From Jeotgalibacillus malaysiensis (GTDB taxonomy: Bacteria > Bacillota > Bacilli > Bacillales > Jeotgalibacillaceae), in assembly GCA_000818095.1 (NCBI GenBank), contig CP009416.1:1162501-1226500 (forward strand): a stretch of 64,000 bases of DNA, read 5' to 3'. The notes below the pieces were generated by a model. That model saw nothing but the letters and a program-made list of their open reading frames with translations, searched no databases and was not told where the DNA came from. This document shows positions 35,691 through 42,819 of this stretch, piece after piece. Made by a program: the position numbers and the translations under genes. Position 1 is the stretch's first letter. Each line of letters begins with the position of its first letter.

Positions 35691-36968
35691 ATGAGTTTTA
35701 TATTCGATCTGACTGAAGCACAGCGATTTGACCGGGAAGATGATTTAGCTGGTTTTCGTGAAGAATTCTACCTGAAGGAAGGGCAGTATTATCTTGACGG
35801 GAATTCACTCGGTCTGCTGTCTAAAAGAGCTGAACAGGCTGTAATGAACCTGCTTTCAAGCTGGAAGGATTACGGAATTGAAGGGTGGATGGAAGGTCAG
35901 CACCCTTGGTTTACACTGTCAGAATCTCTAGGTGAAAAAACGGCACCGCTGATTGGTGCAAAGCCGTCTGAAGTGATTGTCACAGGCTCAATTACTGTTA
36001 ATCTGCATCAGATGCTTTCAACGTTCTATCAGCCTGAGGGGAAACGAACGAAAATAGCGGCTGATGAACTGAACTTTCCATCAGATATTTATGCGCTTCA
36101 AAGTCAGATCGAATTAAAAGGCCTTGATCCTGAGCAGGAGCTGATTAAAGCTGTATCTGCTGATGGCGTTACTTTGACAATTGAAGACATTGAGCGGATA
36201 TGTACAGATGAGACGGCTGTTCTGCTGCTGCCATCTGTTTTATACCGCAGCGGCCAGCTTCTTCCTATTAAAGAGATCACAAAACGCGCCCATGAAAAAG
36301 GGATACTTGTCGGATTTGATCTGGCTCACTCGATAGGAGCTGTGCCACATGAGCTTCATGACTGGGGCGTTGATTTTTCTGTCTGGTGTAATTATAAATA
36401 TATGAATAACGGCCCTGGTGGAACAGGTGGACTCTTCATCCATGAAAAGCATCATAACCGTATCCCGGGGTTAAAAGGCTGGTTCGGTTCAGATAAAGAA
36501 AAACAGTTTGATATGGCACACACATTTACAAAAGCAGAGGGAGCGGGCGCTTATCAGATCGGGACACCGAACATTTTATCAACAGCACCGCTGATCGGCA
36601 GTCTTTCACTTTTTGAGGAAGCTGGTATTGAAAAGCTGCGTAAAAAATCACTGCACCAGACAACTTATATCTCGCAATTTGTCGAGCAGGAGCTGAAGCA
36701 GTTCGGAATGAAGCAGGTTACACCTTTAGCTGATTCAGACAGAGGCGGCCATATTGCTCTCCAGCATTCATACGCTGCAGGGATTTGTAAAGCGATGAAG
36801 GCTGAAGGAATTATTCCTGACTTCAGATCACCTGATATTATCAGGCTTGCACCGGCAGCGTTTTATACAAGTTATCAGGATTTGTATAAAGCCATGCAGC
36901 TGATCAAAAAGATCATGACAGAAGAAACGTATAAATCTTATTCTAATGAACGAAATGTCATTGCATAA
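35691..36968 (+). CDS. kynU: Kynureninase KynU
   Basis: A 425-aa PLP enzyme that cleaves kynurenine (or 3-hydroxykynurenine) to (3-hydroxy)anthranilate and alanine. Fold type I features: [15 protein letters not shown] near the N-terminus, [19 protein letters not shown] with the PLP-ring Asp, and [17 protein letters not shown] with the PLP lysine. AGGGGG precedes ATG. kynB begins 12 bases downstream, so the two form an operon. Tryptophan 2,3-dioxygenase (kynA), needed to start the pathway, is not in the window. Confidence 0.95.
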   Translation: MSFIFDLTEAQRFDREDDLAGFREEFYLKEGQYYLDGNSLGLLSKRAEQAVMNLLSSWKDYGIEGWMEGQHPWFTLSESLGEKTAPLIGAKPSEVIVTGSITVNLHQMLSTFYQPEGKRTKIAADELNFPSDIYALQSQIELKGLDPEQELIKAVSADGVTLTIEDIERICTDETAVLLLPSVLYRSGQLLPIKEITKRAHEKGILVGFDLAHSIGAVPHELHDWGVDFSVWCNYKYMNNGPGGTGGLFIHEKHHNRIPGLKGWFGSDKEKQFDMAHTFTKAEGAGAYQIGTPNILSTAPLIGSLSLFEEAGIEKLRKKSLHQTTYISQFVEQELKQFGMKQVTPLADSDRGGHIALQHSYAAGICKAMKAEGIIPDFRSPDIIRLAPAAFYTSYQDLYKAMQLIKKIMTEETYKSYSNERNVIA

Positions 36969-36980
36969 GGAGATGTTCAG

Positions 36981-37598
36981 ATGAAACTGATCGACATTAC
37001 AATGAGCTTAAGCAGTGGGACGCCAAATTGGCCGGGGGACACATCCTTTCATTACGAAATTGCATGGCCTATGGAAGAGAGCGGGTCAGTGAATGTAGGG
37101 AAAATTGAAGCAAGCACGCATATTGGCACACATATAGACGCGCCATTTCATTATGATAACAGCGGAAAAAAGACAGATGAACTGGAACTGAGCCGCTATT
37201 TTGCAAAAGCTGTCGTCATTGATTGCACGGGTGTCGACGAAATCACTTCAGAACATATACAGTTCGATGAAAAAGGAATAACAGCCGTTTTGTTTAAAAC
37301 AGCCGGCTGGACCAACAGGGATGAATTTCCTGATCAGATACCTGTATTACAAGAATCCGTCCCAGCTTATTTAAAGGGTAAAGGAATAAATTTAATCGGG
37401 GTGGATCTACCTTCAGTTGACCATCTCGAAAGTAAGAGTCTCCCTGTCCATCACGCACTTTATGAGCAGGATATCAATATTTTAGAGGGGATTGTGCTGG
37501 ATGAAGTAGAGGAAGGCTATTATCAGCTGATTGCTATGCCGCTGAAAATCAAAGGCGGTGATGGCAGTCCTGTTCGTGCAGTACTAGTATCAGGCTAA
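36981..37598 (+). CDS. kynB: Arylformamidase KynB
   Basis: A 205-aa metal-dependent cyclase-family hydrolase that turns N-formylkynurenine into kynurenine and formate. The metal motif is STHIGTHIDAPFHY (about 44-57), with GVDLPSVDH and HHALYEQDINILEGI as further family segments. AAGGAG lies upstream of ATG. Last gene of the kynU-kynB pair; in many Bacillales the order is kynA-kynB-kynU, so this arrangement differs. Confidence 0.94.
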   Translation: MKLIDITMSLSSGTPNWPGDTSFHYEIAWPMEESGSVNVGKIEASTHIGTHIDAPFHYDNSGKKTDELELSRYFAKAVVIDCTGVDEITSEHIQFDEKGITAVLFKTAGWTNRDEFPDQIPVLQESVPAYLKGKGINLIGVDLPSVDHLESKSLPVHHALYEQDINILEGIVLDEVEEGYYQLIAMPLKIKGGDGSPVRAVLVSG

Positions 37599-37636
37599 AA
37601 AAATATCCCCTGCTTCAAAGGCAGAGGATTACACAG
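37596..37636 (-). terminator. Terminator after the ArsC-like gene
   Basis: Minus strand ATCCTCTGCC and GCAGGGGAT arms followed by ATTTTTTT. It also overlaps the kynB stop and may act on both strands. Confidence 0.75.
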
Positions 37637-38063
37637 CTGACGCTGAGAGATCTTTTTCAAGCTCGCGGATCTTAAGTGCGATTTCGTCACAGATTTCCTG
37701 GAACATAGCCCATTTAGTAAAAGGGTCTTCTGCTCGCTTTGCAGGATTAACAATGTTCCAGTTGATCACTTTATCCGAGAATGAAGGGTGAATGCTGATC
37801 GCTTCATCCTTTTCCGGATCCTGTATGATAACAATCACATCCGCTTTCCTGAGGTCGCTTTCACTTATGCGATACGGAGTAATCGATGCTATATCTATAC
37901 TGATTTCTTGCATTGCCTGTAAAGTGAAAGGGTTTTTTCTGGCACCTGCCCATCCTGCACTTTTAAATACAGTACCGGGAATAAAAAGACGTGATGCCCA
38001 TCCTTCAGCGATTGAGCTGCGTTCATGGTTTGCTGATACAAAATAAATCAATCGATCGGCCAT
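37629..38063 (-). CDS. ArsC/LMW-phosphatase-fold protein lacking all catalytic cysteines
   Basis: A 144-aa protein aligned along its whole length with thioredoxin-coupled arsenate reductases (YFxCTGNSCRSxMAEGW in the family). Here the P-loop reads IYFVSANHERSSIAEGWA: the nucleophile Cys is Val and the second P-loop Cys is Glu. The region holding the resolving Cys reads ADVIVIIQDPEKDEA. The C-terminal EDPFTKWAMFQEICDEIALK still matches. Arsenate reduction or phosphatase chemistry by the usual mechanism is not possible; a binding or regulatory role is inferred. AAAGGAG precedes ATG 38063. No ars genes are nearby. Confidence 0.78.
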   Translation of the reverse strand: MADRLIYFVSANHERSSIAEGWASRLFIPGTVFKSAGWAGARKNPFTLQAMQEISIDIASITPYRISESDLRKADVIVIIQDPEKDEAISIHPSFSDKVINWNIVNPAKRAEDPFTKWAMFQEICDEIALKIRELEKDLSASAV

Positions 38064-38240
38064 ACGAACAGCTCCTTTCATTTCTGCTTACATAATTCAC
38101 TATACCCATCTTTCAAAAAATATATGCACATAGCCCTGTTTTACAGCGCATTATTTGATTTCTTACCGGTTAGCAGGTAAATTATTGGGGGTATACAGTA
38201 ACAAACAGAAAGCTCAAAATATGAAGATGGAGGATACGAT

Positions 38241-39491
38241 ATGAAGCTCAATTTGACCGCTAAAATACTGATCGGCTTAGTGCTGGGTATTATTGTCGGC
38301 CTTGTATTAAATATATTCGCTCCAGACTTATTTAGTACATTAAATACATACGTATTTAATCCGCTGGGCGAAATATTCCTCGGATTAATTAATATGCTCG
38401 TTGTGCCAATTGTTTTCTTCTCACTCGTACTCGGTGTTGCCGGGCTTGGTGATACGAAAAAACTTGGCAGAATGGGTGTAAAAACAATTCTCACCTTTCT
38501 GACGACGACTGCAATAGCCATTACCATTGGTCTTTCACTTGCCTCAGTAATTCAGCCCGGAAGTGATTCGCTTTTTACACAGGAAGAAAAAGATGCAGCT
38601 GAATTTGAGGAGAGTGAGGCTCCATCTGTAGGTGAGACCCTGCTGAATATTATTCCTGATAATCCTATTATGGCAATGGCTGAAGGCAATATGCTGCAAA
38701 TCATTGCATTTGCTATATTTATCGGGTTTGCAATTACTGTACTCGGCGAAAAGACAAAGGGCATCTATCAATTGTTTGAGCAGGGGAATGACATCATGAT
38801 GTTCCTGGTTGGAATCGTTATGAAGTTTGCACCTTATGGCACTTTTGGATTGATTGCTTCAGCACTTGGAGAAGCAGGACTTGATTCATTGCAAAGTATT
38901 TTAATGTATGTGCTTGTCGTATTACTTGCGCTTGTCATTCATGCAGTGATTACCTACGGCTCAATCATTATGTTTCTGGCAAAGAAGAGTCCAATCTGGT
39001 TCTATAAAAACTTTTTCCCTGCCATGACAGTTGGGTTCAGTACGTCATCGAGTAACGCAACACTGCCGATCTCAATGGAAACTGCACAAAAAGAGCTGAA
39101 AGTGTCAAAACCTGCAAGTTCATTTGTTCAGCCGCTCGGCGCTACAATTAATATGGATGGTACAGCCATCATGCAGGGGGTTGCGACGATTTTCATCGCT
39201 CAGGTATATGCGGTTGACCTGACATTTGTAGAGCTGCTGACCGTTGTATTGACTGCGGTACTAGCAAGTATTGGAACTGCCGGTGTGCCAGGTGTGGGAA
39301 TGATTCTCCTGGCAATGGTATTAACATCAGTCAACCTTCCAGTAGCCGGTATCGGATTAATTATAGGAATAGATAGAATACTTGATATGACCAGAACAGC
39401 GATCAACATTTCAGGTGATGCAGCAGTTGCACTTTTTGTATCAGAATCTGAAAAGAAAAGAAAAATTAAAGAACAGCGAGGAGAGGTGTAA
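38241..39491 (+). CDS. Dicarboxylate/amino acid:cation symporter (GltT/GltP-like)
   Basis: A 416-aa membrane protein of the DAACS (glutamate transporter homologue) family. Diagnostic segments: GFSTSSSNATLPISMETAQK (re-entrant loop HP1), GATINMDGTAIMQGV (TM7 motif NMDGT), GTAGVPGVGMILLAMVL (HP2) and DRILDMTRTAINISGDA (TM8, with the substrate-binding Asp and Arg). The Arg points to glutamate/aspartate as substrate. GGAGG lies 8 bases before ATG. Confidence 0.93.
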   Translation: MKLNLTAKILIGLVLGIIVGLVLNIFAPDLFSTLNTYVFNPLGEIFLGLINMLVVPIVFFSLVLGVAGLGDTKKLGRMGVKTILTFLTTTAIAITIGLSLASVIQPGSDSLFTQEEKDAAEFEESEAPSVGETLLNIIPDNPIMAMAEGNMLQIIAFAIFIGFAITVLGEKTKGIYQLFEQGNDIMMFLVGIVMKFAPYGTFGLIASALGEAGLDSLQSILMYVLVVLLALVIHAVITYGSIIMFLAKKSPIWFYKNFFPAMTVGFSTSSSNATLPISMETAQKELKVSKPASSFVQPLGATINMDGTAIMQGVATIFIAQVYAVDLTFVELLTVVLTAVLASIGTAGVPGVGMILLAMVLTSVNLPVAGIGLIIGIDRILDMTRTAINISGDAAVALFVSESEKKRKIKEQRGEV

Positions 39492-39567
39492 TTCACAATA
39501 TCTCCACTCGCATTTTACAAAAAAAGATGTATACTGAGAGCAAGAAGAATAGAAGGGGTAGTGTACA

Positions 39568-39741
39568 ATGAACCTCGGATTTGGTGAAATTCTAATTATC
39601 CTGTTTGTTGCTCTAATCGTGTTTGGTCCGTCAAAACTGCCCGAACTCGGCAAAACAGCCGGTAAAACACTTTATGAATTTAAAAAAGGCATGAACTCAG
39701 TCATGAAAGATGAGGAGCCAAAAAAACCGTCCCAGAAGTAG
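39568..39741 (+). CDS. tatA: Twin-arginine translocase subunit TatA
   Basis: A 57-aa protein with the TatA layout: short periplasmic-side N-terminus, one membrane helix (ILIILFVALIVF), hinge FGPSKLPELGKTAGK and an amphipathic helix (TLYEFKKGMNSVMKD). TatA polymerises to pass folded Tat substrates. No tatC is adjacent, so it is an orphan like B. subtilis tatAc. AAGGGG lies upstream of ATG. A terminator overlaps its stop codon. Confidence 0.92.
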   Translation: MNLGFGEILIILFVALIVFGPSKLPELGKTAGKTLYEFKKGMNSVMKDEEPKKPSQK

Positions 39742-39757
39742 TTGGGACGGTTTTTTT
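39720..39757 (+). terminator. Terminator overlapping the tatA stop codon
   Basis: AAAAAACCGTCCCA and TTGGGACGGTTTTTT form a 13-14 bp stem. Confidence 0.9.
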
Positions 39758-39767
39758 AGCGGCACAG

Positions 39768-39842
39768 GGGGGAAGGAGTTAAGTGCGTCACTTTTAGAAT
39801 GATTACAAAAACGACTCACTCAACTCCGTCCCCGGTGAGCCG
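39768..39842. repeat. Imperfect inverted repeat between tatA and phr
   Basis: GGGGGAAGGAGTTAAGTGCG and the reverse complement of CACTCAACTCCGTCCCC match over about 20 bp with a few differences, around a 30-base centre. It could be a hairpin element or small dispersed repeat. Confidence 0.4.
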
Positions 39843-39853
39843 CCTGCCAAAAA

Positions 39854-41251
39854 TCATTTTTTCACATCATCATAACGATCTAATGCACGCTGCCTTGCAG
39901 CCTTATGATCAACAATTGGTTCAGGATAATCTTCACCAATTGTCACGCCTGCTTCCTCAAGTACATCTTCAGGAGCGCTGGAAGGGTCATGAAGGTGTTT
40001 CAGAGGTATTTTTTTCAGCTCAGGTATCCACCTCTTGATATATTCACCATCCGGGTCAAATTTCTCTGACTGTGTTGTCGGATTAAAGATCCTGAAGAAC
40101 GGGGAAGCATCTGCTCCTGATCCGGCAACCCACTGCCAGCCCATAACGTTATTCGCCACGTCAGCGTCAACGAGTGTGTCATCAAACCAGTCAGCGCCTT
40201 CTCTCCAGTGGATCAGTAAATCTTTTGTCAGAAATGATCCGACAATCATTCTCACACGGTTATGCATATAACCTGTAGACCATAGCTCACGCATACCGGC
40301 ATCTACAATCGGAAAGCCGGTTTTTCCTTTTTTCCAGGCATCAAACTGATCCTTTTCATCCATCCATTTAAACTTTTCAAATTGATCATTCATCGGATCT
40401 GTCTCAGTTTCCGGGAAGTGCGTGATCAGGGAATAGGCGAAATCCCTCCATACGAGCTGTCTGATAAATGGCTCTCCTGCTGCCTCTGCATTTTTTTTAA
40501 TGGAGTGATAGACGCTTCTCACTGAGAGCAGTCCAAGTGCAAAGTAGGGGGATAATGCTGAACTCGCTTCCTCTGCAGGGAAATCCCGCTTATCTTTATA
40601 GACTTTAAGCTTTTTGTCTAAAAAGGCATGAAAGCGTCTGACCGCTGCTTCCTCAGAAGGGGTCCACCGTTTTTCCATACCATCTGTCCAGTTGATTTCA
40701 GGCAGCAGATTCAAGTCATCAATCGACAGTGAATCTTTTTTGTTAAAAGAAACTGTTTTTATATTTTTGACAGACGGAAGCGCCTGTGGAATATCATGCT
40801 TTTGCATCGCCTTGTAAAAAGGAGTGAAAACCTTGTATGGCTCCCCATCTTTTTTCTTCACATCCCATGGAGGAAGTAGCAGTCTTCCTTCATAGGTATT
40901 TACATCAAGCCCCTGATCATGCAGGGTTTCTCCGATTTCGCGGTCCCGGTTAAATACAGCAGGTTCATATTGCCGGTTCCAGTGAATCGCTGAAATATCA
41001 TACTGGCTGATCAGGTCCTTCAGAATTTTCTCTGGCTTCCCTTTGGCAATATAAAGCTTTCCTCCAGCCGACTCCAAACGCTTTTCAAAAGACTCAAGCG
41101 CCCGGTGAAGAAACCATTTTTGTGCAGCCCCCACTTTTTCATCTTCATCAAAAATATAAACCAGCAATACTTTGCCGGCTTCAGCTGCGTGATATAAGCC
41201 CGGATTGTCGTGAAGACGCAGGTCTTTTCTGATCCATACGATAGATGTCAT
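39854..41251 (-). CDS. phr: Deoxyribodipyrimidine photolyase
   Basis: A 465-aa class I CPD photolyase that repairs UV pyrimidine dimers with blue light. An N-terminal antenna-binding domain (IVWIRKDLRLHDNPGL) is followed by a FAD-binding domain (about 190 on). This contains FIRQLVWRDFAYSLI, TGFPIVDAGMRELWSTGYMHNRVRM and LVDADVANNVMGWQWVAGSG, the flavin and DNA-binding segments. Length is usual. AAAGGAG lies 8 bases before ATG. The TetR regulator gene ends 15 bases upstream, forming an operon. Confidence 0.95.
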   Translation of the reverse strand: MTSIVWIRKDLRLHDNPGLYHAAEAGKVLLVYIFDEDEKVGAAQKWFLHRALESFEKRLESAGGKLYIAKGKPEKILKDLISQYDISAIHWNRQYEPAVFNRDREIGETLHDQGLDVNTYEGRLLLPPWDVKKKDGEPYKVFTPFYKAMQKHDIPQALPSVKNIKTVSFNKKDSLSIDDLNLLPEINWTDGMEKRWTPSEEAAVRRFHAFLDKKLKVYKDKRDFPAEEASSALSPYFALGLLSVRSVYHSIKKNAEAAGEPFIRQLVWRDFAYSLITHFPETETDPMNDQFEKFKWMDEKDQFDAWKKGKTGFPIVDAGMRELWSTGYMHNRVRMIVGSFLTKDLLIHWREGADWFDDTLVDADVANNVMGWQWVAGSGADASPFFRIFNPTTQSEKFDPDGEYIKRWIPELKKIPLKHLHDPSSAPEDVLEEAGVTIGEDYPEPIVDHKAARQRALDRYDDVKK

Positions 41252-41266
41252 GATATCGCTCCTTTA

Positions 41267-41836
41267 TCAGGGAGTAATCCCGTTTTCGATCATATCAAAT
41301 AACATTTTAGCCCATTCTTCCTTAGGTATTCCCTCAGCGTTCTGAATTAAAACGGATTGAAAAAATACTCCGGCAATGAGTGAAGATGGAAGGTTAGCGC
41401 GGATTGACCCTTCTTTTTTAGCCTTCTCAATTAGTGTCATCAGGAGTTGAAATAACCTGCCGGACTGGGCATCAAGCTGTTCAAGCTGCTTTTTCACTTG
41501 AGGAGAAGCACTCTTATCAAGGGAAGGTCTCATTTTAATCATGTCATAGACCTGAGAGTACTCCATGAATAAATAAAGCAAGTCCTTCAGCGTTGAAAAA
41601 GCGTCAGTCTGCTGGCTGAGACGGTCAATTTTTCTCATAACCTGATCCATCAGGTCCGTCATATAATCAACGATCAGTTCATCTTTATTTTTGTAGTACT
41701 CGTAAATTGTACTTCTTGCAACATCAAGGCGCTCTGAAAGGGCCTTGAAGTGAAATCCTTCATAGCCTTTTTCTAACAGCAGATTTTCTGTTGCTTCCAT
41801 CAGTTCTGTGATGTTCATTTTTCTCTGTCGCGCCAT
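41267..41836 (-). CDS. TetR/AcrR-family regulator
   Basis: A 189-aa repressor-type protein. The N-terminal helix-turn-helix (about 10-55) reads LLLEKGYEGFHFKALSERLD then VARSTIYEYYKNKDELI. The C-terminal ligand domain is variable, with no recognisable ligand. AAAGGATGA precedes ATG 41836. It is co-transcribed with the photolyase gene, so it may control that gene and itself; no clear palindromic operator was found in the short upstream gap. Confidence 0.9.
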   Translation of the reverse strand: MARQRKMNITELMEATENLLLEKGYEGFHFKALSERLDVARSTIYEYYKNKDELIVDYMTDLMDQVMRKIDRLSQQTDAFSTLKDLLYLFMEYSQVYDMIKMRPSLDKSASPQVKKQLEQLDAQSGRLFQLLMTLIEKAKKEGSIRANLPSSLIAGVFFQSVLIQNAEGIPKEEWAKMLFDMIENGITP

Positions 41837-41928
41837 ACGCAATCATCCTTTAAGATCGTCCTGTATTCAGTATAGCTGAAAACAGGGGGGATGTGGGAAA
41901 TGAAGCGGCTTGATGAGGCACAAGCATG

Positions 41929-41957
41929 AAAAAGAACCCTGATTGCTCAGGGTTCCT
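41929..41957 (-). terminator. Terminator of the two-peptide operon
   Basis: Minus strand GAACCCTGA and TCAGGGTTC arms around GCAA, followed by TTTTT. Confidence 0.88.
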
Positions 41958-41968
41958 GTAAGCGCTAC

Positions 41969-42118
41969 TTAAAACATCGGAAGAATATAATTGATTAAGA
42001 ACCATAAGATACCGATAAAAATAATGATGTAAGCAGCATACTTAATAAATGTTGCGCCAACCAGACCTCTGTCGGTTTTTTGTTCCTTTTGTACTTCAAC
42101 TCTGCGTTCATCAGCCAT
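41969..42118 (-). CDS. 49-aa single-span membrane peptide
   Basis: A charged N-terminus (MADERRVEVQKEQKTDRG) is followed by a hydrophobic helix (YAAYIIIFIGILWFLINYIL). AGGAGG lies 8-9 bases before ATG 42118. It is second in an operon with the 23-aa peptide; the gap is 17 bp. No family recognised with certainty. Confidence 0.7.
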   Translation of the reverse strand: MADERRVEVQKEQKTDRGLVGATFIKYAAYIIIFIGILWFLINYILPMF

Positions 42119-42135
42119 ATTAGAATACCTCCTGA

Positions 42136-42207
42136 TTATCCAATCAGATTAATTAAAAAGAAAATAACAACAATGGCACCAATGATCATTAAAATTGTAC
42201 GTAACAT
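42136..42207 (-). CDS. 23-aa hydrophobic peptide
   Basis: Twenty-three residues, MLRTILMIIGAIVVIFFLIN then LIG: almost entirely one membrane helix. AAGGAGG precedes ATG 42207 with good spacing. First gene of a two-peptide operon with its own terminator (41929). Small membrane peptides of this type may modulate a partner or cell envelope, but nothing specific can be said. Confidence 0.65.
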   Translation of the reverse strand: MLRTILMIIGAIVVIFFLINLIG

Positions 42208-42369
42208 GGTAACGCCTCCTTAACATAATAAGTTCTTTATAACCGCTGATGATTCTTTAAAACATGACATAACTTAATAGTTATTGTTACTAGTAAGATA
42301 CCCATAGGAGGCCCCAGCAAACCAGGATTGATACTTTTTGCAAATAAAAAGTTTATTGAATGCGCTGCT

Positions 42370-42381
42370 GAACAAATGTTC
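42370..42381. promoter_or_regulatory. LexA-like box upstream of the exporter operon
   Basis: GAACAAATGTTC fits GAACNNNNGTTC; against the Bacillus SOS box CGAACRNRYGTTYC it matches 12 of 14 positions. It ends 20 bp before the -35 box of the exporter promoter. Functional status unproven. Confidence 0.35.
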
Positions 42382-42401
42382 AATGATTTCTGAAAAATAT
42401 A

Positions 42402-42430
42402 TTGACATCGTTTAGATGGTAGTTTATTCT
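42402..42430 (+). promoter_or_regulatory. Promoter of the bmr-type leader and exporter operon
   Basis: TTGACA (42402-42407), 17-bp spacer, TATTCT (42425-42430), about 50 bp before the first leader peptide. Confidence 0.6.
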
Positions 42431-42480
42431 AATGATGTTCAAAGAATGGACAAAAATCGTACAGAAAGGAGCTGGGTGTC

Positions 42481-42546
42481 ATGATCAACATTAAACTTAA
42501 AGGAAATTCTGCAAAACTGAATAGCACGCAGCGAACTTTTTTCTGA
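42481..42546 (+). CDS. 21-aa leader peptide of the exporter operon
   Basis: ATG 42481 follows AAGGAG by 9 bases and encodes 21 residues beginning MINIKLKGNSAKL and ending in TQRTFF. Immediately after the stop are two terminator hairpins. This is the geometry of ribosome-mediated attenuation: a ribosome stalled on this peptide by a translation inhibitor could alter folding downstream. In B. subtilis the bmrCD exporter is controlled by such attenuation involving the BmrB leader. Confidence 0.6.
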   Translation: MINIKLKGNSAKLNSTQRTFF

Positions 42547-42567
42547 CGATCTGACTGATTGATTGAC

Positions 42568-42652
42568 TGGTAAAGGTGTTGTCTGCGTATGCAGTCAGCG
42601 CCTTTTTTTAAAGCATACCCTGCTTTTTTACAGGCGGGGTATGCTTTTTTAT
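42568..42652 (+). terminator. Tandem terminators (attenuator) before bmrCD
   Basis: Hairpin 1: AAAGGTGTTGTCTGC pairs with GCAGTCAGCGCCTTT, followed by T7 (about 42570-42611). Hairpin 2: AAAGCATACCC and GGGTATGCTTTTTT (about 42609-42650). Both lie between the leader ORF and the exporter genes in the direction of transcription. Confidence 0.75.
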
Positions 42653-42715
42653 TGCCAATTTTTAGTTGATAACAGTTTGAGCTGTTTTCATAAATCACGA
42701 ATGTCAGGAGGAATG

Positions 42716-42784
42716 ATGAAAATGAAAAGAATGTATTTTGATTTTATTAAGGCAGGTTACAAAGTGGCTTTGGATAGTGGGTAG
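42716..42784 (+). CDS. Second short leader peptide (BmrB-like)
   Basis: Twenty-two codons from ATG 42716 (or 20 from ATG 42722) after AGGAGG, with the sequence YFDFIKAGYKVALDSG at the end. It lies 35 bp before bmrC. Its place and size recall the short BmrB leader of the bmrBCD operon in B. subtilis; I cannot confirm similarity of sequence. Confidence 0.5.
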   Translation: MKMKRMYFDFIKAGYKVALDSG

Positions 42785-42819
42785 CCTGTCTCTTGACGGA
42801 ATAAAGGAGGTGTCCACAA

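Noticed and set aside
42563-42784. A 73-aa ORF covering the exporter leader
   Set aside because: Its first two thirds are the two terminator hairpins; only the last 20-22 codons follow a proper RBS.
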